Of a stretch of DNA of 64,000 nucleotides, positions 55,123 to 63,481 are shown one piece after another (the stretch's first letter is position 1; every line of letters starts with the position of its first letter). The notes beneath the pieces were generated by a model. The model searched no databases. It saw nothing but the letters and a program-made list of their open reading frames with translations, and was not told the DNA's origin. The stretch is from Oceanobacillus arenosus (GTDB taxonomy: Bacteria > Bacillota > Bacilli > Bacillales > Amphibacillaceae). The position numbers and the translations under genes are program-made. Location: NCBI RefSeq assembly GCF_003369575.1, contig NZ_PIOC01000012.1, positions 124,001 to 188,000 of the forward strand, given 5' to 3'.

Positions 55123-55286
55123 CTTCTCACCTCATAATATTCACTTTTTCATATCAACCATCAATATTTATACTATTATTGCAACAATTAAATATAACCT
55201 TTGCTTCTCATTTTATTATACCATTAAAAAAGGAAACTGAAAATCAGTCTCCAATGTAAGCTTAATATAGCAATCCTATCTGACAT

Positions 55287-55688
55287 TTACTCACCGAGCA
55301 AATCATTGGTGCTAAATGAAAATGGTAATAGTTCTTCCATTGTAAATGTTTTGGTTTCTTTATTCGTATTTGTTAAGTGTATATTCATTTTACTATCGAA
55401 GAATTCACTCATCACTTGTCTACATGACCCACATGGTGGTACGGGGCGATTCGTATCTGCAGCAACTGCCATTTCGACAAACTCTGTTTCCCCTTCAGAT
55501 AATGCTTTAAAAATGGTCACACGTTCTGCACAGCATGCTACAGAGTATGCTGCATTTTCAATGTTACAGCCTGTATAAATCTTGCCTGACTTCGTTAATA
55601 GTGCAGCACCAACCTGGAATTTCGAATACGGTACATAAGCGTTCTTTCTTATATTAATTGCTTCGTCGATTAGCTTATTCATGGTCAT
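55287..55688 (-). CDS. cdd: Cytidine deaminase
   Basis: About 133 residues of the small tetrameric zinc cytidine deaminase family. Zinc and catalytic residues: CNIENAAYSVACCAERVTIFKAL (C-A-E: the catalytic Glu and first Cys) and PVPPCGSCRQVMSEFF (second and third Cys). It deaminates cytidine and deoxycytidine for pyrimidine salvage. Start is not certain: ATG 55688 (6 nt after GAAGGGA) fits best; ATGs at 55691 and 55682 are also in frame. Standard length is 136. Confidence 0.94.
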   Translation of the reverse strand: MTMNKLIDEAINIRKNAYVPYSKFQVGAALLTKSGKIYTGCNIENAAYSVACCAERVTIFKALSEGETEFVEMAVAADTNRPVPPCGSCRQVMSEFFDSKMNIHLTNTNKETKTFTMEELLPFSFSTNDLLGE

Positions 55689-55761
55689 CATTGTTCCCTT
55701 CAGTCTACTGTATTACTATAAATTATAAGAAATTAATGGAAAATTGTAAAGCAATGAAAGG

Positions 55762-55917
55762 TTTATCCCGGATTAATTGGCTGTAAGACCCACCTTCAAG
55801 AATTCAAGAAAAATCAAGAATTGTAAATGGGAATCAACAGAAAATCAAAATCCCGATTCTGTTCAACTAACATTAAGTGGGGCGGATATTATCCCCACTT
55901 AATGAAGTTTCACTTTA
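55762..55917. repeat. Repeat family B, full-length copy
   Basis: About 156 bp. One end is TTTATCCCGGATTAATTGGC followed by TGTAAGACCC, the other TGAAGTTTCACTTTA. Inside are AAGAATTCAAGAAAAATCAAG (related direct repeats), AACAGAA/TTCTGTT (55836-55863) and a perfect hairpin CATTAAGTGGGG/CCCCACTTAATG (55871-55904). Related copies: 50589-50642 (middle deleted) and 61902-62007 (reversed, part of middle deleted). The end TTA is the yppE stop codon read on minus. No transposase frame; behaves like a MITE- or IS200/605-derived short element (inference). Confidence 0.88.
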
Positions 55918-56262
55918 TAAATCTCTAATCAATTGATCATAAATATAGACTACGGAGTTATATAGCTCCATATAGCGTTTTCTTCTGGCATCTTTATAAT
56001 AGCTATGCATGAGCAGTAACTCCATATTCTCTTTCGTAGAAGTGATTTGTTGTGGATGGACCGTGAGCCTTTTTTCTTTCACTAATTTAAGTGCATCCTC
56101 TTCCCAGGTTGCTGTTAATTCGAAAATTGGTGTTGTCCCCGCTTTTACCTTTTCAAAAAAGCTGCGATCCTTCACATTGTCTGGTGGATCACTATGTTCA
56201 AATAGATCCCGTAAATATTCAAGATGTTCTCTCAAGATTTCGGTTTGTTTTAATAATTCCAT
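55915..56262 (-). CDS. yppE: YppE family protein (DUF1798)
   Basis: 115-residue helical protein of DUF1798 (B. subtilis YppE). Landmarks: LLKQTEILREHLEYL, FFEKVKAGTTPIFELTATWEEDALKLVKEK, MELLLMHSYYKDARRKRYMELYNSVVYIYDQL. Small four-helix bundle, no known activity. Its TAA stop is the end of a family B repeat, as with ypwA. It lies in the gpsB-cdd-yppE-recU-ponA region as in B. subtilis. Confidence 0.9.
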   Translation of the reverse strand: MELLKQTEILREHLEYLRDLFEHSDPPDNVKDRSFFEKVKAGTTPIFELTATWEEDALKLVKEKRLTVHPQQITSTKENMELLLMHSYYKDARRKRYMELYNSVVYIYDQLIRDL

Positions 56263-56336
56263 GATGTATTCGCCTTCTTCTATCTAAAAATCATTCATAT
56301 TCTTTACTTTATCATATTATTTTGTGGATGGGCATC

Positions 56337-56549
56337 TTATCTATCATTATTTAATTGGATTAGCATCGCTTCAATTGCTAGAACTTTATTATGTTGTTGT
56401 TGAAAGTTATGCTTAATTTCATTTTCTGTTTTCATTCTTAGTTTTTGATCGATTCTTCTTATCTGATCTAAAAGTCGTTCTAATGATAACTCAACATCTT
56501 CTTTATTAACCCCATTGACGAAGGAATCTAATTCTTTAACAGCAAACAT
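56337..56549 (-). CDS. Hypothetical small coiled-coil protein
   Basis: 70 residues from ATG 56549 (GAGGTGGG about 8 nt upstream): MFAVKELDSFVNGVNKEDVELSLERLLDQIRRIDQKLRMKTENEIKHNFQQQHNKVLAIEAMLIQ... in outline a predicted helical/coiled-coil protein without cysteines. An in-frame upstream ATG at 56567 is less likely. It stands where B. subtilis has short yppC/yppD genes, but I do not recognise the family. 74 nt upstream of yppE on the same strand. Confidence 0.6.
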   Translation of the reverse strand: MFAVKELDSFVNGVNKEDVELSLERLLDQIRRIDQKLRMKTENEIKHNFQQQHNKVLAIEAMLIQLNNDR

Positions 56550-56612
56550 AAGTCCCACCTCATTCAATTTAGTTAATTACTATTTCGATAAAAATATTAA
56601 TACTCCTTCACG

Positions 56613-56684
56613 TTCGACAAAACTAGAACAATATATACAAAACTAGTGTAGGTACTTATGATTTTTTTAAATTAAGACATAATA
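56613..56684 (+). promoter_or_regulatory. 0A-box-like site and sigma-G-like -10 upstream of sspM
   Basis: TTCGACA (56613-56619) is, read on minus, TGTCGAA, the Spo0A box heptamer. CATAATA (56678-56684), 23 bp before the sspM start, fits the sigma-G -10 (CATANTA); no good -35 could be placed. Control of sspM by sigma-G is expected from the family. Confidence 0.4.
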
Positions 56685-56706
56685 ATAGTAAAAGGAGGTA
56701 ATAAAA

Positions 56707-56811
56707 TTGAAACAAAAGAAGAATCAATCAAAGAAACAAGAAAGAAATATATCTGATTCAGCGGTTATTGGTGATAAAAAGTTAAATGGGCCAAACCGTC
56801 CTTCAACTTAA
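56707..56811 (+). CDS. sspM: Small acid-soluble spore protein M
   Basis: 34 residues from TTG 56707: MKQKKNQSKKQERNISDSAV.. ending GDKKLNGPNRPST. The C-terminus DKKL-x-GPNRPST and length 34 match B. subtilis SspM as I recall it. A strong AAAGGAGG lies 7 nt before the start, and a terminator follows. SspM is a minor forespore protein of the spore core. The basic N-terminus suggests DNA or RNA contact. It lies just upstream of recU, on the + strand. Confidence 0.85.
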   Translation: MKQKKNQSKKQERNISDSAVIGDKKLNGPNRPST

Positions 56812-56837
56812 AAGGGTGTATATCAAATAATCTAGCC

Positions 56838-56874
56838 AAAATGGATTTGCTATAAATTAGCAAATCCATTTTTG
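56838..56874 (+). terminator. Intrinsic terminator of sspM
   Basis: Perfect stem AAAATGGATTTGCTA / TAGCAAATCCATTTT with a 5-nt loop, then T. Confidence 0.9.
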
Positions 56875-56986
56875 AATTTTATCGTCATTTATTGTTCAAA
56901 TATGTGATTTTCTTCACTTTGCTATATAATGTATAATGAAAGGAATCGTATTTTTTGATATGATACGAATGCTAGGAGGAATCGAG

Positions 56987-57577
56987 ATGAATTATCCGAA
57001 TGGACAAAAGAAAGTCATATCAAAGAAGGCATCATCCGGACGAGCAAATAAGTCATTCAGCAATCGAGGGATGTCCTTAGAGGATGATATAAATACGACA
57101 AATCAATTCTACTTGGATGTAAATCGTGCTATCATTCATAAGAAACCAACACCAGTCCAAATTGTCAACGTGGATTACCCGAGACGAAGTGCTGCTGTTA
57201 TTAAGGAAGCTTATTTTAAACAAGCATCAACAACAGACTATAATGGCATATACCGAGGGAAATATGTTGATTTTGAAGCGAAGGAAACAAAGAATAAGAC
57301 GCTTTTCCCATTGGCGAATATTCATGAACATCAAATCAATCATATGCGATCAATTGTAGAGCATGGCGGTATTTGCTTCATACTTCTACGCTTTGCTGCA
57401 CTTGATGAAACATATTATATGCAAGCAGAGAAGCTTTTTCCTTATTGGCATGATAAATTAAATGGAGGGAGAAAATCAATCCCCTATGAATCAATAACAC
57501 AGGATGGTTTTCATATTCCCTTGCAGTATCAGGCAAGGGTTGATTATTTATCAATTATTGATAAGCTTTATTTTTAG
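56987..57577 (+). CDS. recU: Holliday junction resolvase RecU
   Basis: 196-residue RecU from ATG 56987 ([10 protein letters not shown]), with AGGAGG 7 nt upstream; 17 codons of open frame further up contain that site and are not used. RecU cleaves Holliday junctions with RecA modulation. Catalytic acids: D in [12 protein letters not shown] (stalk start), [22 protein letters not shown] (the D-x-n-E-x-K nuclease core) and E in HEHQI. The F/Y-rich C-terminus ([13 protein letters not shown]) is typical. 18 nt before ponA; operon recU-ponA as in B. subtilis. Confidence 0.96.
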   Translation: MNYPNGQKKVISKKASSGRANKSFSNRGMSLEDDINTTNQFYLDVNRAIIHKKPTPVQIVNVDYPRRSAAVIKEAYFKQASTTDYNGIYRGKYVDFEAKETKNKTLFPLANIHEHQINHMRSIVEHGGICFILLRFAALDETYYMQAEKLFPYWHDKLNGGRKSIPYESITQDGFHIPLQYQARVDYLSIIDKLYF

Positions 57578-57595
57578 AGATGGAGGTGTAGAGCT

Positions 57596-60364
57596 ATGGC
57601 AGAAAATGGCCAAACTCGCACAGCAAGAAGACAACAAAAGAAGAAAAAAAATAGAAGGAAACCAATTTGGAAGAGAATTCTACAAATAGGCTTGATTATC
57701 ATTTTAGTAATCGCCATTGGTGTTGGTGGATTATTCGCCTATTGGGTTGCTACTGCACCAGATATAGATGCTGCCCAATTGTCTGATCCATTTTCATCAT
57801 CTCTTGTAGATCAGAATGGTAATGAATTTGCAGAACTCGGTGCACTAAAACGTAAAAAAGTGAATTTTGAGGATTTGCCAGAGGTGTTAATTAATGCCGT
57901 TACGGCTACAGAGGATGCTAGATTCTTTGAACACCATGGTATTGATCTTCGGCGAATCGGTGGTGCAATCATTGCCAATATTACGAATGGCTTTGGCTCT
58001 CAAGGTGCGAGTACGATTACACAACAAGTAGTGGAAAAGTCATTTTTAACAGCTGACAAAGAATTAAAGCTAAAAGTACAGGAACAATGGTTAGCATTGA
58101 AACTAGAACGTCAATATTCTAAAGAAGAAATTTTAGAAATGTATTTAAATAAAATATACTATGGCGCTGGAGCATATGGTGTTAGTCAGGCTGCGGAAAC
58201 TTACTTTGGGGTTACAGATTTACAGAACCTAACGTTGCCACAAGCTGCAATTCTAGCTGGTTTACCACAAAGACCGTCAGCATATGACCCATTTATTAAT
58301 CCGGATTTAACAAAAGAACGGATGGATACTGTATTAACGCTGATGGTACGACATGAAAAAATTACACAAGCACAAGCGGACGAAGCAAGAGCTGTTGATA
58401 TACCTTCTCTACTTGTTGAAAAACAGCCAGATTCAACAAAATATGAAGCTTTTATTCAACAAGTAAATGAAGATGTAAAAGATAAACTAGATGGTGCAGA
58501 TATATACTCTGATGGACTAAAAATATACACGACATTAGATCCAAGCATTCAGGATCATGTGGAGTTTTTATTAACAGATAGTGAAGAAAATCCGATTCCA
58601 TATCCAGATGATGAAATGCAGGCAGGTATGGTCGTCCTTGATACAAAAAACGGCGCAATAAAAGCAATCGGTGGAAGTAGAAATGATGATGGTAATTTGG
58701 GATACAACTATGCTATCAAAGGGACTTATCAACCCGGTTCGACCATCAAACCAATACTTGATTATGGTCCAGCGATTGAATATGACAAAATGTCGACGTA
58801 TCATCTTATTAATGACGATAAGCCATATGAAGTTGCAGGAGCAAATGGTCATACCATCAATAACTGGAATCGTAAATATTCTGGGTGGATAACTGCAAGA
58901 TATGCATTAAGTCAATCATTAAACGTTCCAGCAGTAAAAACATTTGAAGAAGTTGGTAGCGAAAATGCGAAAACCTTTGCTGAAAGTTTAGGAATCAATT
59001 TTGCTAATGATCAAGTGCAATTAACAGATGCGATTGGTGGAGCGGAAACGGAAGTAACGCCATTGCAGTTGGCTGGTGCATACCGTGCATTTGGTAATGA
59101 AGGTATATATAATGAGCCATACGCTGTTACAAAAGTAGAATTTCCAGATGGACGCGTGGTTGATCTAGTACCAGAGCCAGAGGCTGTTATGTCTGATTAT
59201 ACCGCGTACATGATAACGGATATGCTGAAAACAGCAGTAACAGAAGGTGTTGGTTATAAAGCTAATGTTCCAGGATTACCACTAGCCGCTAAAACAGGTA
59301 CAACGAACTTAACAGATAAACCAGGAAGCCCTGATTCTTGGTTGGCTGGATATACGACAAACTATACGATGGCGGTGTGGACTGGCGACTATAAAGATGA
59401 AGAAGGCAAACGGGATGTCATGCCAACAACGGAAATATCACATGCCCTCTTCAAAAATACAATGGAAACTATTTCACAAGGACTCGATACGGCAGATTTT
59501 GCAAAACCAGACTCTGTTGTTGAGGTTGCAGTAGAAAAAGGATCAAACCCTGCAACATTACCTAGCAAATATACGCCATCATCAGAAATTATTACGGAGT
59601 TATTCGTTAAAGGTACTGAGCCTACTAAAGCATCGAAGAAATTCAATCAACTTGATCCTGTTAGTGGATTAACAGCAAGCTACGATGAGGATGCAAATGC
59701 AATCCATGTTGAATGGCAATATGATTCAGGGGATGATATAACATTCGATGTGAGTGCCAGTGTCAATGGCGGAGAAAAACAAAACCTTTCTTCAACCAAA
59801 GAAAAGTCAATGGATATATCAGAGGTTGAGTCGGATGCAGAATATGTAATTGAGGTCATTGTTAATGATGGTACAAGTACAAGTAAAGCTGCCAAGACAA
59901 CAGTGAAGACATCGGGCAAGGTAAAAGAACTTCCAGGAGTTTCCGGCTTATCTGCACAGTATATTGAGGAAAACTCAATTATCGATGTAACATGGGATTA
60001 CAATGGTCCACCTGCTTCCTATGAAGTGTCTGTTAATGGACAAATACAAACGGTAGATTCGAAGGGTATTGAAATCAGTGGTGGTTCACCAGGTCAGAAC
60101 TATACGATTACGGTAACACCAATTGGCAAAAATGGTGCGAACGAAGGAGTTAGAGGTATCACGGAGAGTACATCATTGACTATCCCTAATCCCGTGGATG
60201 AAAATCCTAATCCTAATCCAGATCCAGGAACCGAACCTGAGCTAGATCCAGTACCAGACCCAGAGCCTAACCCTGATCAAGAGCCCGATTCAGAGGCAAA
60301 TCCAGACCCGCAACCAGAAACTAATCCTGAAACAGAGCAAGATACAGAAACAACTACAGGCTGA
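57596..60364 (+). CDS. ponA: Penicillin-binding protein 1A, bifunctional transglycosylase/transpeptidase
   Basis: 922-residue class A PBP. Basic cytoplasmic N-terminus, one TM helix (residues ~35-57), GT51 glycosyltransferase (ATEDARFFEHHGID, GASTITQQVVEKSFL, KEEILEMYLNKIYYGAGAYG), then transpeptidase with nucleophile S382 in PGSTIKP, S441-L-N in SQSLNVP and KTGT at 566. After ~660 come two fibronectin III-like domains and a long acidic Pro/Asn/Asp/Glu tail (NPDP, PEPNP, DQEPD repeats) outside the cell. Needed for sidewall and septal peptidoglycan; GpsB partner. The C-terminal tail is longer than that of many homologues. Confidence 0.96.
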   Translation: MAENGQTRTARRQQKKKKNRRKPIWKRILQIGLIIILVIAIGVGGLFAYWVATAPDIDAAQLSDPFSSSLVDQNGNEFAELGALKRKKVNFEDLPEVLINAVTATEDARFFEHHGIDLRRIGGAIIANITNGFGSQGASTITQQVVEKSFLTADKELKLKVQEQWLALKLERQYSKEEILEMYLNKIYYGAGAYGVSQAAETYFGVTDLQNLTLPQAAILAGLPQRPSAYDPFINPDLTKERMDTVLTLMVRHEKITQAQADEARAVDIPSLLVEKQPDSTKYEAFIQQVNEDVKDKLDGADIYSDGLKIYTTLDPSIQDHVEFLLTDSEENPIPYPDDEMQAGMVVLDTKNGAIKAIGGSRNDDGNLGYNYAIKGTYQPGSTIKPILDYGPAIEYDKMSTYHLINDDKPYEVAGANGHTINNWNRKYSGWITARYALSQSLNVPAVKTFEEVGSENAKTFAESLGINFANDQVQLTDAIGGAETEVTPLQLAGAYRAFGNEGIYNEPYAVTKVEFPDGRVVDLVPEPEAVMSDYTAYMITDMLKTAVTEGVGYKANVPGLPLAAKTGTTNLTDKPGSPDSWLAGYTTNYTMAVWTGDYKDEEGKRDVMPTTEISHALFKNTMETISQGLDTADFAKPDSVVEVAVEKGSNPATLPSKYTPSSEIITELFVKGTEPTKASKKFNQLDPVSGLTASYDEDANAIHVEWQYDSGDDITFDVSASVNGGEKQNLSSTKEKSMDISEVESDAEYVIEVIVNDGTSTSKAAKTTVKTSGKVKELPGVSGLSAQYIEENSIIDVTWDYNGPPASYEVSVNGQIQTVDSKGIEISGGSPGQNYTITVTPIGKNGANEGVRGITESTSLTIPNPVDENPNPNPDPGTEPELDPVPDPEPNPDQEPDSEANPDPQPETNPETEQDTETTTG

Positions 60365-60391
60365 TAATAGAAGGATAAGTACAAACAAAGA

Positions 60392-60425
60392 GAAGAGGTA
60401 ACCTTGCAATATAGGTTACCTCTTC
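60392..60425. terminator. Bidirectional terminator between ponA and nth
   Basis: Perfect 12-bp stem GAAGAGGTAACC / GGTTACCTCTTC. Symmetrical, between convergent genes; A-rich and T-rich flanks. Confidence 0.8.
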
Positions 60426-60443
60426 ATTAATATTTAGTAGTTA

Positions 60444-61091
60444 TTAAACATTCTTTACTCGCTTTTTTCCTTCTCTACATAGCTCGAGTAATGGGCATTC
60501 AAGACAATTAGGATTTCTAGCTTTGCAATGGTACCTGCCAAAAAAGATTATCCGGTGGTGTGTTACGCTCCACTCTTCCCGAGGCACTTTTCGCATTAAG
60601 GTTTCTTCTACCTCTATTACAGAATCTTTCCATCTGCAGATCCCCAGCCTTTTTGAAACTCGTTCAACATGTGTATCTACCGCAATTGCTGGTTCACCAA
60701 AAGCAATGGAGGCAACAACATTCGCTGTTTTTCTTCCAACACCTGCAAGCGTCATTAGTTCTTCTTTTGTCCTTGGAACCTCTCCATTGTACTCATCAAT
60801 TAATACTTTGCAAAGCTTTTGGATGTTCTTTGCCTTTGTACGATATAGTCCTATTGAACGAATATCCTGCTGCAATTCTTCTAATGATACTGCCAGATAA
60901 TCTTCTGGTTCTTTGTATTTTAGAAATAAATGGGCAGTTACCTTATTAACAAGCTTGTCTGTACATTGTGCAGATAATAAGACGGCAATTACCAGTTCGA
61001 ATGGATTGGAATGGATTAATTCCCCCTTCGCATCGGGAAACATTTCTGCCATTACATCCAAACAATATCTGATTTGCTTTTTATTTAACAT
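60444..61091 (-). CDS. nth: Endonuclease III (DNA glycosylase/AP lyase)
   Basis: 215-residue Nth. HhH motif LAGVGRKTANVVAS with catalytic K121, and D139 in AVDTHVERVSKRLG; the [4Fe-4S] cluster CKARNPNCLECPLLELC (C-x6-C-x2-C-x5-C). Removes oxidised pyrimidines and cleaves the AP site. It follows dnaD directly (4 nt), the same pair as dnaD-nth in B. subtilis. Confidence 0.96.
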   Translation of the reverse strand: MLNKKQIRYCLDVMAEMFPDAKGELIHSNPFELVIAVLLSAQCTDKLVNKVTAHLFLKYKEPEDYLAVSLEELQQDIRSIGLYRTKAKNIQKLCKVLIDEYNGEVPRTKEELMTLAGVGRKTANVVASIAFGEPAIAVDTHVERVSKRLGICRWKDSVIEVEETLMRKVPREEWSVTHHRIIFFGRYHCKARNPNCLECPLLELCREGKKRVKNV

Positions 61092-61095
61092 GCTT

Positions 61096-61773
61096 CTATT
61101 CTTCCCCTTCTAACCAGTTATAATAAAAGGAGGTGTCCCTCTTTTGTTGATTATCTTGTTTAATCACTTGTTTATTGTGGAAATTCTTGCTAGCGTCACG
61201 GGCCTGTTCAACAGAATGAATACCCTTCTTCTTCCATTCCCTTAGGATACGGTCAATATACTTGAAATTCAGCTTGCCCATTAAGACCGATTCACGTAGG
61301 CCTGCCTTGATTAAAGCGGGTGCAATTTCATCTTCATCTAACCATGCATTAATGGTTTCGATTTCAAATGGAGAAAGTGGTCTACCAAACTCCTGCTCGA
61401 ATAAAATAAAAATCGTTCCCACTGCTTGCTCTTCTGGGACTGGGATGGGAGAATATAATTTCTCCCAAAGCGGGTCGAGTACGTAGGATTCACTTAATTG
61501 CTGCACATCATTTACTTGTTGTTCAATTGCTAGAAAATCCTTCTGAATTAGCTTACGGAGAATATTTGCACAATCTTTTTCAGAAATTGTCATCTGTTCT
61601 GCAAGCTCAAATGGCGTTGGAAAGTCATTATTAGCTTGCAGAAAGCGTAATAGATGTATTATTACCATTACCTCCCTCTCATCTAATCCAAGGTGATGGT
61701 AGCTAGTCAGCAATTTAATGGGAATTGGTAATTGGTTTAATAATATTTTTTGAAATGGAATTGATTTTGACAT
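61096..61773 (-). CDS. dnaD: DNA replication initiation protein DnaD
   Basis: About 225 residues. N-terminal winged helix (DDH1; LDEREVMVIIHLLRFLQANNDFPTPFELAEQM) and C-terminal DnaD/DDBH2 domain (FEQEFGRPLSPFEIETINAWLDEDEIAPALIKAGLRESVLMGKLNFKYIDRILREWKKKGI) with the YxxxILxxW element. With DnaB and DnaI it loads the replicative helicase at oriC and stalled forks. The start is ATG 61773 (MSKSIPFQ), GAGGTG 9 nt before it; GTG 61785 overlaps that site. Confidence 0.93.
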   Translation of the reverse strand: MSKSIPFQKILLNQLPIPIKLLTSYHHLGLDEREVMVIIHLLRFLQANNDFPTPFELAEQMTISEKDCANILRKLIQKDFLAIEQQVNDVQQLSESYVLDPLWEKLYSPIPVPEEQAVGTIFILFEQEFGRPLSPFEIETINAWLDEDEIAPALIKAGLRESVLMGKLNFKYIDRILREWKKKGIHSVEQARDASKNFHNKQVIKQDNQQKRDTSFYYNWLEGEE

Positions 61774-61807
61774 CTTTTTAAACACCTCATTATAAGTATA
61801 TCATGAA

Positions 61808-61850
61808 AGAAAAAATAAAATCCCTTGCGAATACTGCCAAGGGATTTTAT
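61808..61850 (-). terminator. Terminator of asnS
   Basis: AAAATCCCTTG (61817-61827) / CAAGGGATTTT (61838-61848); on minus followed by ATTTTTTCTTTC. It ends transcripts from asnS before dnaD. Confidence 0.88.
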
Positions 61851-61901
61851 ATGCTCAGCTGGTAAGAAAGAACAATACTACTCACCGACTTTGATTTCTA
61901 A

Positions 61902-62007
61902 TAAAGGAAACTTCATTAATTGGGAGTAATATCGGCCACCACTTACAATTCTTGCTTTTTCTCGAATTCTTGAAGGGGGGTCTTACAGCCAGTTAATTTG
62001 GGATAAA
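61902..62007. repeat. Repeat family B, inverted copy after asnS
   Basis: Reverse orientation to the other two copies: begins TAAAGGAAACTTCATTAATT, then GGGAGTAATATCGGCC, ACAATTCTTG, CGAATTCTTGAAGGGGGGTC and ends TTACAGCCAGTTAATTTGGGATAAA. Lacks the AACAGAA/TTCTGTT hairpin. The end abuts the asnS stop codon directly. Confidence 0.85.
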
Positions 62008-63300
62008 TCATGGGTATAGACGATTTAATAATCTTGGGAATGGAATGGTTTCACGGACATGATCAACACCGGATAACCATGCAACCGTTCGTTCTAATCC
62101 TAGTCCAAATCCTGAATGTGGAACACTGCCATATTGTCTAAGCTCTTGATACCACTTATATTCAGGACCTGTTAATCCATGTTGTTCATAACGCTCTTTC
62201 ATTAATTCTAAATCATCGATGCGCTGAGAACCACCAATGATTTCACCGTAGCCCTCGGGTGCAATTAAATCAGCACATAGTACAACTTCCGGTCTTTCAG
62301 GATCTGGCTTCATATAAAATGCTTTAATTTCAGCAGGATAATTTGTAATAAATACAGGCTTTTCAAAACTTTCGGCAATCGCTGTTTCATGTGGTGCCCC
62401 AAAGTCCTCGCCCCACTCGATATCTGTAAAGCCCTTTTCTTTTAATAATGTAATTGCATCATCATAAGAGATTCTTGGGAATGGTGCTGTAATCTTTTCT
62501 AGTTTTGTTACATCGCGTTCTAAAATATCCAACTCTAACTGACAGTTGTCAAGAACCGATTTCACGATATAGCTTACATAGTTTTCTTGGACTTCTAAAC
62601 TTTCGTCATGTGTCATAAATGCCATTTCCGGTTCAATCATCCAAAATTCAATTAAATGGCGACGTGTTTTCGATTTTTCTGCACGGAATGTCGGTCCAAA
62701 AGAAAATACTTTTCCAAATGCCATTGCAGCTGCTTCCATGTACAATTGACCGCTTTGTGATAAATATGCTTCTTCATCGAAATACTTTGTGTGGAATAGC
62801 TCCGTTGTTCCTTCTGCAGATGAGCCAGTTAGTATTGGCGGATCAATTTTCACATAACCATTTTCGTTGAAGAAATTATAAGTGGAACGAATGATCTCAT
62901 TTCGGATTTTCATCACTGCATGCTGCTTCTTTGATCGTAACCATAAATGGCGATGATCCATTAGAAACTCTATTCCATGCTCCTTTGGTGTGATTGGATA
63001 ATCAATGGATTCATGAATAACTTCAATTTCAGATACTTGCATTTCATAACCGAACTTCGATCTTGTATCCTCTACAATTTTTCCTGTAATATAGATTGAT
63101 GTTTCTTGTGTTAATCCTTTCGCAGTTTGGAAAGTTTCTTCTGATACATCGCTTTTAACAACGACACCTTGCATAAAGCCTGTACCATCGCGTAACTGAA
63201 GGAAAGCGATTTTACCGCTTGAACGTTTATTTGTAAGCCATGCTCCAATTGTAACGGTCTGATCTAAGTGGTCCGCTACCTGTGAAATAGTTGTTTTCAT
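62008..63300 (-). CDS. asnS: Asparaginyl-tRNA synthetase
   Basis: 430-residue class IIb AsnRS. OB-fold anticodon-binding domain (residues ~1-110, [29 protein letters not shown]), then the class II core: motif 1 [27 protein letters not shown], motif 2 [21 protein letters not shown] and motif 3 [27 protein letters not shown]. Charges tRNA-Asn. GAGGTA precedes ATG 63300. B. subtilis has ypmB-aspB-asnS; here aspB is missing between ypmB and asnS. Confidence 0.97.
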   Translation of the reverse strand: MKTTISQVADHLDQTVTIGAWLTNKRSSGKIAFLQLRDGTGFMQGVVVKSDVSEETFQTAKGLTQETSIYITGKIVEDTRSKFGYEMQVSEIEVIHESIDYPITPKEHGIEFLMDHRHLWLRSKKQHAVMKIRNEIIRSTYNFFNENGYVKIDPPILTGSSAEGTTELFHTKYFDEEAYLSQSGQLYMEAAAMAFGKVFSFGPTFRAEKSKTRRHLIEFWMIEPEMAFMTHDESLEVQENYVSYIVKSVLDNCQLELDILERDVTKLEKITAPFPRISYDDAITLLKEKGFTDIEWGEDFGAPHETAIAESFEKPVFITNYPAEIKAFYMKPDPERPEVVLCADLIAPEGYGEIIGGSQRIDDLELMKERYEQHGLTGPEYKWYQELRQYGSVPHSGFGLGLERTVAWLSGVDHVRETIPFPRLLNRLYP

Positions 63301-63481
63301 AAAATATTACCTCCGTAAAACGTAAATTAATAAGTTAAAATGAATCGTTTAATCGTTGTTGCAGCTTCCAAATGTAACTGCTCCAAATTAATCCTGGTTC
63401 TTGTATATTATACATCAATTGAGTAGGATTACTATCTGTTCCGTTAAATTCAAACAATTTACCTAAAAAAACTGTTCCCAG

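Noticed and set aside
63335-63457. 40-codon minus frame between ypmB and asnS (FEFNGTDSNPTQ.. starting at TTG)
   Set aside because: No ribosome site and no family recognised. It might be a relic in the place of aspB but shows no aminotransferase sequence.
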